Assembly: GCA_006503535.1 (NCBI GenBank)
Contig: QYRS01000002.1
Coordinates: forward strand, 5,084,001-5,148,000
Source: Arthrinium phaeospermum
Lineage: Eukaryota > Ascomycota > Sordariomycetes > Amphisphaeriales > Apiosporaceae
Length of the DNA: 64,000 nucleotides
Reading direction: 5' to 3'
This document shows, in pieces, positions 9,105 through 19,839 of this stretch (position 1 is the first letter of the stretch; each line of letters starts with the position of its first letter). The notes beneath the pieces were generated by a model. The model did no database searches, had not been told where the DNA came from, and saw only the letters and a list, made by a program, of their open reading frames with translations. Both the position numbers and the translations under genes were made by a program.

Positions 9105-12100
9105 ATGGCGCATAATGAAATTTTGGAGGCGCGCTACGATTATCCCTTATCACCATGGGCCCAGCGCTTCGGGCAGTCGATTCACTTTGTATGGAACGGA
9201 GTCAAGGGCCAGGATCACTCCGGCCTGGCGCCCGCGTATCCGGAGCTGGATGCCCGTTACTATGCCGACGTAGATCCAGCCGGCAACGACCAAAAGCCGT
9301 ATCCCAAACCGCCGCTCGAGGATCTGGATCTGATGTTCCTAAGCGACACGGAACAAAAGCTCCGCCTGGGAGGATTCCGGACGATGGACCTGGGGCCGCT
9401 GCACGAGACCTTGTATGGGGATATCGCGGGCGGGCATCGGAGGCCGCGCGATGCGCAGGAGGAACAGGACAATGTCGCCGCTTTCGACCGGGGCCGGCTC
9501 GTCATCGACGAGAATAAATGGATGCCGTGGCTGCGCAGGGATAACTGGTGGAACAATATCTTGGGCGAGGACAAGAAACGGACGGCGCCGGGACGGAAGA
9601 ACTTCTCCGTGGACGACGAGGAGGTCTGGGAGGCGCTCCGCACCCCCCTCGAACTGGCCAACCGGATAATGAACCTCCTTATTGACACCCGCCACCCGTG
9701 GTACGCCCGGCATAGCCGCTCTCTCCTCTCTCTTTCTCCCTCTCCCAGTGATTCGTATCTATGTTTACTTGAGAAACTGCAGGATGGTGGCGCTGGCCAT
9801 GGGCGACCTCGAGTCCGACCCCAACGACCCCGACGACCCGACCAAGAAGCGCATCCGCCTCAATCCCCAAGATAGCGAAAAGTGGACGGTGGAAGCGCTC
9901 CGGGCAAGGATCCGGCTGATGGGCGATAAGCACATCATTTCGTGCTTCCTCTCGGAGCGGTGGATAATCGACAGCGGGAGACGGGTCCACGGCCTGTGGC
10001 ACTACGTCAACCCTACCGACGAGGAACCCGAGAGCACGGGGCTGCTCGGCATCGCGATACCCCGTCTTCGATGCCTGGTCGAAGGGGATATCACTGTGGC
10101 CGAGAAATGCATGGCCCAGGTCGCTTTGGCTAAAACAGTAAGCAAGCATTTGTGATAAAGGGGGGAGGGGGAAGAACAAGAAAAGCCTTGATACTGACAG
10201 CGCCATGCCAGATTTGCCACGAATCCATGGTATGATAGTACTTGTAGGAACAATTTCCCTTCCACGAAAAAGCTTCTGACTTGGGGAATTATTGTTATAG
10301 CATGCCTTGTACGGGTTTTATGCGAAAAAGGGCGTATTGGAACAAGAGCCAGTAAGTATTGCGGAACCTTCGTGTGTAGCCCCATGCCCTGGCATTCCAA
10401 TGTCGCTGATACATACTCCCAGTTCATCAACGACGAGCTCTCTAGAGAGATTGGGCGCGCTTTCGAGGGTATCGTCTTTGGCGGTGTAAGTACTATCTCG
10501 GACTTGTCCCGCTTGCAGAGTGCTGACTGCAAAACAAAAACGCAGCAAATCATCTCCCATCCGGCAGGCGGGGGCTACCGAACGGCCGAGTCATGGACCA
10601 GTGGCAATTCCATGATCATGACGGCCGTCCCTTGGCCAGTCCGGCGCGACATGAAGAAATACGGCGGCGTGGGGGCCGATCTGTCAGATACGGAAGACAC
10701 GGACGCGATCCCCCTGCTGTGGGTGTCGGCGCTGCTGACGGAGAAGTTCTGGGCGACCGAGGTGGCCAAGCACGGGTGCGAGGCGCTGAAGATGCCGCGG
10801 CTCGTGCGGGTGACGCGCACGTACGGGCCCAACGGCAAGCTGCTCGGGACCAAGAGCAACCCGCAGGCGCACCTCGCGATCGAGACGCCGCTCGACTCGC
10901 TCCGGGACCGGCTGCGGACGACGGCGCTCGACTTCAACAACCGGAAGCTCGGGTGGATCGAGCGGCACCCGTGGTGGAGCGAGGAGGGCTTCAAGTGGAA
11001 CCAGTCGCCGTGGAGGGCCGAGACGTGGCGCTCGGCCGTCAAGACGTTCCGGCTGGCGCACTCGGTCCGCGACGAGTTCCGGGCCTGGCGCGAGGTCGAG
11101 ACGGTCATGCGGCAGTACAGCAGGCGGTCGCGCCGGTCGTGGCTGTACTGGGCCCTGGCCTTGCTCATGCGGGCCGCCATGCCCCTGCGCGACCAGCCCG
11201 CCCGGCAGCCGCGCCCCACGGACGAGTTCCACGACTTGTACGCCCGCAGCAACGCGGCCCTGCGGAACCAGGACCGGCACCCGAACGTGGAGGCCACCCG
11301 GCCGCGGCAGATGGTGTCCCCCGACTACGACTTGGTCACCGTGCCGGCGAGCGAGTACGAGGACCCCCTCGACCAAGGGCAAGACGCAGACGGAGGAGGA
11401 GGAGGAGGAGGAGGAGGAGGAGGAGGAGCCGGTACCGCTACCGCCGCTGCCCCCGCCGCCCCCACCATGCCCAAGAGGCGCATCGTCCACCACACCGACT
11501 GGCTCGACTGCTTCCAGAGCTGGTGCGACGCCCACCAGCGCCTCGACCCCCTGCCGCGGGGCTGGCACGACGCCCTGTCCGAGGCCCACCAGGCGCTGCT
11601 GCAGGCGCGGCGCGACCCGGCCAACTCACGCCGCGACGCCTGGACACCGACCTTCGACTTCACGGTGCCGCCCTACGACGACCGCTGGCAGGCCTGGGAC
11701 CTGGCCCCCGTCGACGGCGAGATGCAGGTCGTCTTCCGCGACGTCCCCGCGCCCCGCAAGTTTCCCAAACCGAAAGTCGTCCCCGGCGCGCAGGTAAAGG
11801 CCGATATGGACGTGCAGGCCCGCGACTTCTTCGCTAGGAACCCGCAGGGGGAGCTGCTGCCGTACTTGACCATTACCGAGGTCGGGGCGCACCGCGGGGC
11901 GGACGATGCTTGGATCGTGATTCCGCGGGCCAATGCTGCGCACGACGTTTACGAGGTGACTGGTACGCTGAGGTCCCTTTTCGTTTGTTTTCTTTTCTCT
12001 CTTCTTTCACACTACCTATTTCCTAATCTTTTCCCTGCCCCCTCCTCCCTCCCCTATGTTCCGAATTCCACGGACGCGAACAGAAAGAAAGCTGACCCAG

Positions 12101-13692
12101 AAACCACCCCTGAACCAGCGGCGCTGAAACGCATGAAGTGGACCACGGACCAGTTCCGGGCCGTGACCATGATGACCGAGCACGGCCTCCGGATGCGAGG
12201 CCAGAAGGAAGCAAACGATATCCCCTTGCTGACCCAGTTCGTGCAGTCGTGGCAGTTCTGGAAGATCGTCGGGAAGCTGGTGGTGCCCCGGTTCGAGGCG
12301 GCGGTGCGGGAGAACGACGGGACCGACGGGTTGCCCCTGTACAAGACGCACGGCAAGGATGTGTATGATTTGACCAGTGAGTCTTCTTCTATTCCGTTCC
12401 AAGTGAAGGGGCGGAGAACTTTGCTTATGATACTATTCAACAACAGATTTCGCGTGCCCGCCGCATTGGAAGCCCGTCCTGCTAGACAACCCCGGCGGCC
12501 CCATCGACGAGACCCTGCCGGACTTCTACCCCGCGATGGTGTCCGTCATCGCCAAGCACCGCTGCGGCCAGATCATGGACCCGCCCCCCGCGCCGCGGCC
12601 CGAGGCGGACCTCGTGCCCTTTTCGGTGGGGACACTGCGGTGGCATGATAACCCGAACCTGGGCGTTTATTTCGCCATCGATGGCTACGTGTATAACATG
12701 ACCGGTATGTATATCTGTTGGGCAGTCCAGAGACGAAAGTATTTTACAAGCTACCTATGTAGCAAACGATAATAGCGGTCTGGCGCAGAGCAGTTACTAA
12801 CACATGTCCCTCTCGTCATCAGGTTACCTCGACGTGCACCCTGGCGGTCTGGCTACGCTCCAAGAGTACGCAGGGCGCGACGCTTCCGCGGAGTTCGCCG
12901 CATCACATCCCGCAGACCTCCTGACGAGAAGCCCTTGCGACTCGCTGCGCATCGGCAGGATGGTGGACGAGATCCCGGTCGAGCAGCTCCAAGCAAACCA
13001 TGTGGCTTTGAACAAATGGGTTTACGACATTACCGGTAACGTGCCCCTTTTCAGCTTTTCTCCTATGTCTACGCATCCAATACAATGCCTATCTTCATGA
13101 CCGAGATAAAGAATATGTACTAACAGCGAGACTGCCTTGCAATAAAATAGTACCTGAAGACGACGCCACCGGTCTCTTCCAAGCCCTGCAGCAAATCGGC
13201 GGCCAAGACGCCACCGGGCTCCTGAACGACGAGGACAACACGCCCAGCCCGGGCCGGGAAGCCCTGGCCACGCTGAAGGCGTACCACCAGAGCCGCATCG
13301 TGTACCGGCTGCAGGAGACCGGGCCGCTGCCCCAGATCGTGCCACAAGAGCTGGTGGCCCACTGCGATCCTTACGGTCCTGGCGCCTGGGTCTCGGTTGG
13401 GGAGAATGTGTATGACGTGACGTGTAAGTAAAGCAAAAGAAACCTCTTCCCCTGGTTAGTAGATTGCGCCGGTTGCCAACAAACGTGCTTACGAATGTTT
13501 TTGTTTTTGTTTTTAGCAATCATGCTGCATCCGGATTGGTATCCGCGCGCGATCGAACCATTACTTGCCGGCCGGTTGTTGGGCGGGGAGGCGGCGGATG
13601 ACGAGACTTGGATCCAGGATAACTATCCTCACCTTCGCGTGGCGCGGATCTATTTGGCGCCGGTCGAGGAAATGGAAATTGATGATGAGTAG
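9105..13692 (+). CDS. Large HExxH metalloprotease-like / cytochrome-b5-repeat protein, 11 exons
   Basis: Exons 9105-9700, 9783-10137, 10212-10229, 10301-10351, 10423-10485, 10546-11962, 12101-12376, 12447-12704, 12823-13035, 13151-13423 and 13517-13692 join in phase to 1231 aa. Residues 320-324 read HESMH, an HExxH zinc motif made across the junction of an 18-nt micro-exon. A downstream acidic stretch DELSREIGRAFE (344-355) could supply the third ligand. Exon 6 encodes a long Trp-rich region with a poly-Gly run at a (GGA)n tract (about 11393-11430). The C-terminal 400 aa contain cytochrome-b5-like repeats with VYxxT at residues ending 833, 925, 1011, 1082 and 1173. Only the repeat starting GYLDVHPGG (H1017), with a later FAASHP, keeps plausible heme ligands; the others are degenerate. 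Protease or heme activity is inference. Confidence 0.85.
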
Positions 13693-13981
13693 TGCGTCTG
13701 CGAGACGGTGTACAATATAGGTTTGGGAGGTTTCTTATGGGAGGGAGTTGGTGTACTGCTGGTTTTAGGTATTCTGATGAGATGTACGTATGTTACAAGA
13801 CTAGATATAATATCACTTCCAAGTTACACGAGTCTCTAAGGACATGTGCCGTACTATATCTAATATGCACAGATTCACACCAACACGTATCTTTCCGCCT
13901 CTTTCACCCCCTACTCATGTATAGCCCCTAAATCGATCTCCCCCTACGTACATATCCTCTCACTCACTACTTGCCCGACTC

Positions 13982-15058
13982 TCAACCACTCCAAGTCAAC
14001 ACCCTCCACCGCCACCCCTGCTGCAGCACCGCCAGATCCTTCTCGTCGATCTGCGCCTCGAAACCACCACTGCCGTTGCCGCCCCCGCGCTCCACCTTGG
14101 CCGAGAGCCGCTTCAGCCGCTTCGAGACCGTCTTGGCCACGCGCAGCGACACCTCGTTCTCGAACACGTACAGCACCGACAGCACGAAGAAGGAGACGGC
14201 CGCGAAGCCGCCCAGGAACCAGCCGCTGCCCTGCACCGAGGCGCGGATCCGCTGGATCAGGGCCCGGGACTTGCCGAAGGCGTACTCGGTGGCGTTCATC
14301 AGGGCGTTGCTACTGCTGCCAGAGGATTTCTGTTCCGTTACCAGTTTGGTGCTGGTGTTGTTGGCGAGGTCTTCTCCTTTCTTGGTGTTGCTGCTGTCTT
14401 TGTTGGGGCGACGGAAGATACGGCGGACTAGGGGGATGATGGAGGCGCTTTGGTTTTGGTTGTTAGTGGAATAAATATGGTCGTCTCATATATTTGCATG
14501 GCATTTACATCCTGCCAATATAACCTTGGAAAAAGAAAGAGTGCTAACTTACAGCATCCCGCCCAACACCCACTTCCGCCACCGATGCCCCTCAGCCTCC
14601 TTAATCACGACCGCCAACCCGCGCCGCAGCGTCTGCAGCTCGTCCAACACCAGTCCCTGCTGCGCCCGGGCCCGGGCCACCGCGTCCATGGCCATGGGGT
14701 CGTGGACGCTGTAGCTTGGCATCTTCCGCAGCTGGGCCAGGTACTCGCGCGCCGCGAACTCGCACGTGGTCCGCGCCGACTTGATGCTCCTGTCGCCGCT
14801 GCTGATGCGGGGCGGCAGCTGCTGCTGGATGTTGTCGGGGTAGGATGGCCGGCCGCCGATAGGGGGGGCTACGGCGGCGGAGTAGTAGCCGTTGGCGGAG
14901 CCGCCGAGGGCGGCTGGGCCTTCGGGCGCGGTGGTGTAGAGGGATGGGGCATTGGTAGTGGTGTTGCTTAGGGGCAGGGGACCTGGTCGCGAGGGCTGGG
15001 GAGGATAGGAGGGGGTGGAGGTGGATTGGTACTCCATCGTCTGTGGGCGATAAGACAT
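13982..15058 (-). CDS. Conserved hypothetical protein with one C-terminal membrane helix
   Basis: Exon 1 (15058-14553) and exon 2 (14447-13982) join in phase 2 through a donor GTAAGT and an acceptor close behind CTAAC, giving 323 aa. Residues 1-85 are Pro/Ser/Tyr-rich and disordered. The middle is helical (CEFAAREYLAQLRKM, ARARAQQGLVLDELQTLRRGL), followed by a short hydrophobic stretch WVLGGMLASIIPLV. A clear transmembrane helix (GWFLGGFAAVSFFVLSVLYV) lies near residue 255, with a basic segment after it. The tail-anchored layout suggests an organelle membrane protein, but the family is not recognised. It lies tail-to-tail with the HExxH/b5 gene, 290 bases away. Confidence 0.82.
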
Positions 15059-15804
15059 AGTATGGCGGATGGAATTTGAGGCGATCGGGCCGGGCCGTTA
15101 TCTGAAGAGGGGATGGGCGATATGGGGAACGGGGAATGGAGAATGGGGAATATTGCTCCGCGGCTAAAAGGTAAGGGTCAGGTGTATTGTAGGCAACAGA
15201 CTACTTGAAATGATGCAACACAAGCAGAAGAAAACGGCGAAAGAGGTTTGCTGTCTTCTTCGGCGTTAAAAGCTGGAAGAAAAGGCAAGTAAGGTGAGAC
15301 AAGCCAGCGAGGGAAGTTGAGACGGTCGTGGTGCGTGGTGCAGATTGACGGAAGTGAGGCGAGCGGGAAAGAAGCAAACAGCCGCGGGTCGCATGTTGTT
15401 GATTGCGCGACGCAAGGAAAGGCGGCAGTGTTGGGGGAATGCCTCATTGGTTGATCTGGTTGTGGGTGGGGTTGGCAGTACAAGGAGGCGTGTCACACTG
15501 CTGATGCGGGGAAAGCTGGGCAAACCGCTTCGTTGGGATTCCATCATCATCATCATCATTGCACTTTTGCATCTTTCTCATTGATGCGGTTAATTAGCCA
15601 ATCGTCACGATGAAGATATCGAAGAAACTAGTTAGATTGCACTGTCAAAAATAGCATGCTGATGTGTCAATATCTCAATGATGGCCAATCCAGGAGACCT
15701 TGACACAGCCCACGAAGTGTGAGCGCTGAAAAGCAATCTGCCATGTCTGCAGCAGCTGACTCAGCCCCCGGGAGACCAATCAGCCAATTCCCTGCGTGAC
15801 ACCC
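15059..15804. other. Intergenic with a (CAT)n microsatellite
   Basis: Promoter side of the membrane-protein gene and 3' side of the next minus-strand gene. A short ATC/CAT trinucleotide run lies at 15542-15560. No gene is seen. Confidence 0.5.
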
Positions 15805-17055
15805 TCACGTATTTGATATATCCCTCAACATCCGCGCAAACGCCGCCCGGCTCGACGTCCGCGGCGCCGTCGCCGTCCTCCCCCACAAGCTGGCCGCCAT
15901 GCCCGAGCGCGCATAGAGCGGCAGCGCGCGCCAGGCCCTCCGGAGCGCCTGGACGTGGCGCGCGTCGCCCGGGTGGAAGACCTGGGAGTAGCTATTCAAC
16001 AAATCGACGAGGACGCGCGGGCGGTCGCAGGCCGGGTCGTAGCCCTGCACGAGCACGATGACGAACTCGTCGAACTGGAGTAATAACTCGTCGCTGCAGC
16101 CGAGCCCCCACTCCTTGTCGAGCGCGGCGCAGAGGCCGCAGAAGAGCCGGCACGCCTCCGCGTAGGCCTTGCGCGCGTCGTCGGCGCGGTCGAGCAGGTC
16201 CGCGGCCCGGTCGAAGAGGCGCACGGGCTGGGATTGGAGCCGGTAGAGCTCCAGGGACCGGAAGAGGTGCCGGAGGCCTTCTTCGGCGATCGGCGTCCGG
16301 TTCGCGGGGGCGAGGTACGCGGCCGGGTAGAGGCGCCGGCCGAAGGGGTCCTGGCGCGTCCCGGGGAGGTGGAAGGTGATGTCGGCGCGGTTGCAGTGGA
16401 ACACGAGGTTGTTGGAGAGCACGACCTCGACGGGGCGGTCTTGCCAGCGGGCTGCTGGTCGGCGTGGGGGTGCTGCTCGGGCGGCGGCGACGTAGTAGAA
16501 ACCGCCGCCGCCGCCGCCGCCGCCGTCTTGGTAATAATAGGGGTACGCGGGCGGCAGCGGCGGTCCCGCTGGCGGTTGCCCCGGCAGTACGATTGCTGGT
16601 TGGTCCGGCGGGTCTATTGGGGGTCCTCCTGGCGGTGCTCCAGGTGGCTGTCCTGGCGGCGGGTTGCCAAAGAAGTTGTTCCCGCCTGCTTGGCCGAAAA
16701 GGCCCGATTCATACGGAGGGGGAGCGGAATTTGTGTGGATGGGGGGACCACCCGGAGGACTACCAGGCAGATGGACGTTGGAGGGGTCTGCGTCCGCGAA
16801 ATGCACGCGTCGAGCCCCCCGGTCTGGAGTATGAGGATCGAGTTGCGAGGCTCTTATATACCCCAGAGAGCTTGGGACCTGTGTAGGGTGCCGACTGACC
16901 GGCGGGACGACTTGCGGATGGGCGTCGGTGCTGGGGTGCTGGCTGGAGTGATGAGCAGCTGGTTGAGACGAATACCGAACCAGCTGGCCGTTTTGGTTAT
17001 GCGCACTAGTACCGCCTGGGTGCTGGTCGTGACCTTGATGGCTCATTGTCGCCAT
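15805..17055 (-). CDS. Pro/Gly-rich hypothetical protein
   Basis: The single-exon frame gives 416 aa from the ATG at 17055 (MATMSHQGHD). The frame is open upstream to 17139, so a 444-aa form is possible, but the extra residues look non-conserved. Residues 1-230 are low complexity, with runs of PPG/GPP repeats, PYYYQD and a Gly8 tract encoded by a CCG/GCC repeat near 16503-16530. From about residue 240 the sequence becomes an ordered helical domain (VEVVLSNNLVFHCNRADITF, LRHLFRSLELYRLQ, KAYAEACRLFCGLCAALDKE, LYARSGMAASLWGRT) rich in Arg, Leu and Ala. No known family is recognised. Strong codon bias and the ordered C-terminus support a real gene. Confidence 0.75.
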   Translation of the reverse strand: MATMSHQGHDQHPGGTSAHNQNGQLVRYSSQPAAHHSSQHPSTDAHPQVVPPVSRHPTQVPSSLGYIRASQLDPHTPDRGARRVHFADADPSNVHLPGSPPGGPPIHTNSAPPPYESGLFGQAGGNNFFGNPPPGQPPGAPPGGPPIDPPDQPAIVLPGQPPAGPPLPPAYPYYYQDGGGGGGGGFYYVAAARAAPPRRPAARWQDRPVEVVLSNNLVFHCNRADITFHLPGTRQDPFGRRLYPAAYLAPANRTPIAEEGLRHLFRSLELYRLQSQPVRLFDRAADLLDRADDARKAYAEACRLFCGLCAALDKEWGLGCSDELLLQFDEFVIVLVQGYDPACDRPRVLVDLLNSYSQVFHPGDARHVQALRRAWRALPLYARSGMAASLWGRTATAPRTSSRAAFARMLRDISNT

Positions 17056-17786
17056 CCGAGCTCTAAAGATTTCCCACAAGCAAGGTTGGATCAGTACGTT
17101 AGGAGAGCGAGTTTTTGTGAGAATCAGGCATGGAGCCAAGTATTATGGACAGGCGGTGGGATACATATAATACTGCCTGTTTGTTCTTTCTGCTGGTGCA
17201 CCGTCGACGTGTTTCAAAAGCCAGGGCTTTCAGGTGAGTTTGTCATGTTTTCCCGCCTTGATGTGTTACGAGTGTCACTACGAAAGTCGTGCTGCCAAAA
17301 CACTGATGCGCATCAGCACACATTGGATGAATAGTACATGGAAGTGTGGGCAAAAAGGCCAGACCGTTCAGCTCGACGTTCAGTAAGTGACCGACATTGC
17401 GATCTCCTGTGTTTTGTGCATGTCGAAGCTCCGTATTTGTAGCCTGTTGATGTGCCACTAGATACCATCATCATCTGCTCAGATCAGATCCAGGTTCGGC
17501 ACGGGTCAAGCCTAATTGCTTCCTGGGTCTCACGTAATTTATATTACCCCTGATCATGGTATTCAGCGATGGATTTACGCATAGTGAACTGAAATATAAT
17601 GCTGAGTCCACCCGGTCGCCAAGAACCATGAACACCAATCGTTTTTCTTGGGTCTAGACCGTAGTATTAATAAATGTGGTTAATAAGCACGTAAGTGGCT
17701 TGAAACCGCATGTCAGCTGCAACCCCAAAATCTGACTCCCCTCCTCCTTTTCTCACCATCATCATTTGACCTTCAGACCTACCAAT
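17056..17786. other. Divergent intergenic promoter region
   Basis: It lies between the Pro/Gly-rich gene (leftward) and the HET gene (rightward). No gene or RNA is visible. A pyrimidine-rich stretch (CTCCCCTCCTCCTTTTCTC) ends 30 bases before the HET start codon. Confidence 0.5.
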
Positions 17787-19603
17787 ATGCGGCTTCTAAA
17801 TGTGTTCACCTATCGCTTGGAAAGCTATCCAGATGCATTCGAGGCCCCTCCATACGCGATTCTATCACATACTTGGGGCACCGAAGAGATTCTCTTCGCC
17901 GATGTTGACACCAAGGAGGGTGGAGATCAGGAATGGAAGAGCAGGGATGGAGCCAGGAAAATCCTGATGAGCGCCAAACAAGCACGCCAGGACGGCCTGC
18001 GCTACATCTGGATCGACAACATCTGCATAGACAAAAGCAGCAGTGCAGAGCTGTCCGAGGCCATCAATTCCATGTTCAACTGGTACAAGATATCGGAAGT
18101 CTGCTACGCCTATCTCGGAGACGTCCGAGATATCGCCGACTTGGGCAGTTGCAGGTGGTTTTCTAGAGGCTGGACACTGCAAGAGCTCCTCGCCCCAAGC
18201 TTTGTGGAGTTCTACGACGAGCAGTGGTTTCATATCGGCTCTCGAAAGTCGCTGGCCGAACGACTGGAGGGCCTCACCAAGATCGACAGAGACCTCCTCC
18301 TACAAGACTGGGACTCGTTCGAGGTGGAGCAAGAATTGGCTTCCATCAGCATTGCCACCAAAATGACATGGGCCAGCAACCGACGGACGACGAGAAGGGA
18401 GGACATTGCATACTGTCTGATGGGAATCTTTGGGGTCAATATGCCCCTGCTTTACGGCGAAGGTGATAAGGCTTTCCAGCGACTGCAACTCGAGATTCTC
18501 AGAGATACTACGGACTTCTCCATATTGGCTTACGAGACCGAAAGCAACTCCCCGTCCTCCCTCCTAGCACCTCATCCCCGGTGCTTCAAGCCTGGTCTCT
18601 GTGCTATCAACCAGGAATCTTTACCCCCAACGAGGTCCTCCAGCCAGAGCATCACATTCGAGTGCTTCCTATGCCCTATTGGGACTGCCACTGAGACACA
18701 ATATTACGGCGCGGTACTGGATTGCTATTTTGGCAAAGACGTCTTCTCCCGCGCTGTCCTCATCCTCGAGTGCGTGGACAGTTCGAACAACATCTTTGTA
18801 CGCACCAACTACCAGCGCGTGTATCATATCGAAGAACATGGCCGCTTAGCTCCCTATGACCTCTTTGTACCAGGTACGTGGCTCTCGGCTGCAACATTTA
18901 GTTATTCGTCCAAAAAGCAAAAGCAGATGATCCGCAAATATCTTAAAGGTCTGCGTTGACCCCGATGGCATCAGGCACCCTTGATATCGAGAGAGCACAA
19001 CGCAGAGTGTTCACGATCCAGTTACGCATGGCCACCCGAAATCCGCCTAATATCTTTCCGCCACTGCGTTTCTACCTGACGCAAGAGCCCAGGCTTCCTT
19101 TCTCGTACGAATTCAAGAACTCCATACCCTACATGTTTGATGATATCATAAGCCACCCAGTCTCCGAGATCTCAGTCGATGGCTACGCCGCCGGCTACAT
19201 AGTGCTTGCCAGAAGTTCTGACACCTTACCGCCGGAGAACCGGCCCCTTTCGGTCACATGGGGCATGTGGAATGCTACCGAGCCATGGTGTAGGGTCCGG
19301 CCCTTCCAGGGGGAAGAGCTAGAAGCTAAATGGTTGAGCAAAGTGCTTGGTCCAGGAGACAACCATGAGCTAGGGGATATACCTCCCAACCGTTTCATCC
19401 CCAAGGAGCCAAGAAGGTCTTCGTATGACCCACGCGAAGGATTTACCGATGTGCTCATGGCTCACAGGAAGTCAGCTACCCTTCATAGTGGTGGATACCC
19501 TGCCCACACCATCACGGCTCGCATCAGGCTCAAGACTCTTTGGGGACAGTCAAGATTGGAACTGGAATTGGCAGTGAAGATGCTTGATCCAGAAACACCA
19601 TGA
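17787..19603 (+). CDS. HET-domain (heterokaryon incompatibility) protein
   Basis: Exons 17787-18873 and 18975-19603 join in phase 1 (donor GTACGT, acceptor CATCAG) to 571 aa. If the intron is retained, the protein stops at 18959. The start MRLLNVFTYRL is the usual opening of HET proteins. The HET domain (PF06985) is clear in residues 1-240: YAILSHTWG, RYIWIDNICIDK, EAINSMFNWYKISEVCYAYL, CRWFSRGWTLQELLAP and EDIAYCLMGIFGVNMPLLYGEG. HET domains act in non-self recognition and programmed cell death after fusion of unlike hyphae (family knowledge). The C-terminal 330 aa have no NACHT, WD40 or ankyrin signature, so this is a stand-alone HET protein of unknown partner. Confidence 0.93.
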
Positions 19604-19839
19604 TCATTCAGTCCTGGGTCTGTTCTAATCGAGTCCTGTAATTAATTGGCAATGTACATTTTTGTAAGTGATCAATCTCCATTTTATATGAGATGCCGGT
19701 GAGCCGTTGCCAACTAGTATACATCACCCCCATTACACATTATTACGATGGCTTCAAGCATCTTTATTATACAGTATCGTGTTTTTTCTTGTATTTCTTT
19801 TGTTTTGTTCATTGTGCTTTTGCTAACCCCGAAGGCAGT

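Noticed and set aside
10593..11837. 414-codon frame overlapping the HExxH/b5 gene on the same strand
   Set aside because: Arg/Pro/Ala-only shadow of the GC-rich exon 6; exon 6's own frame has natural protein composition and joins neighbouring exons in phase.
16234..17334. 366-codon plus-strand frame
   Set aside because: Antisense of the Pro/Gly-rich gene; no motif and an unnatural Gly/Arg/Val composition.
18956..19603. Separate gene after the HET protein
   Set aside because: Its frame joins the HET frame in phase through a standard GTACGT...CATCAG intron, so it is treated as the second exon.
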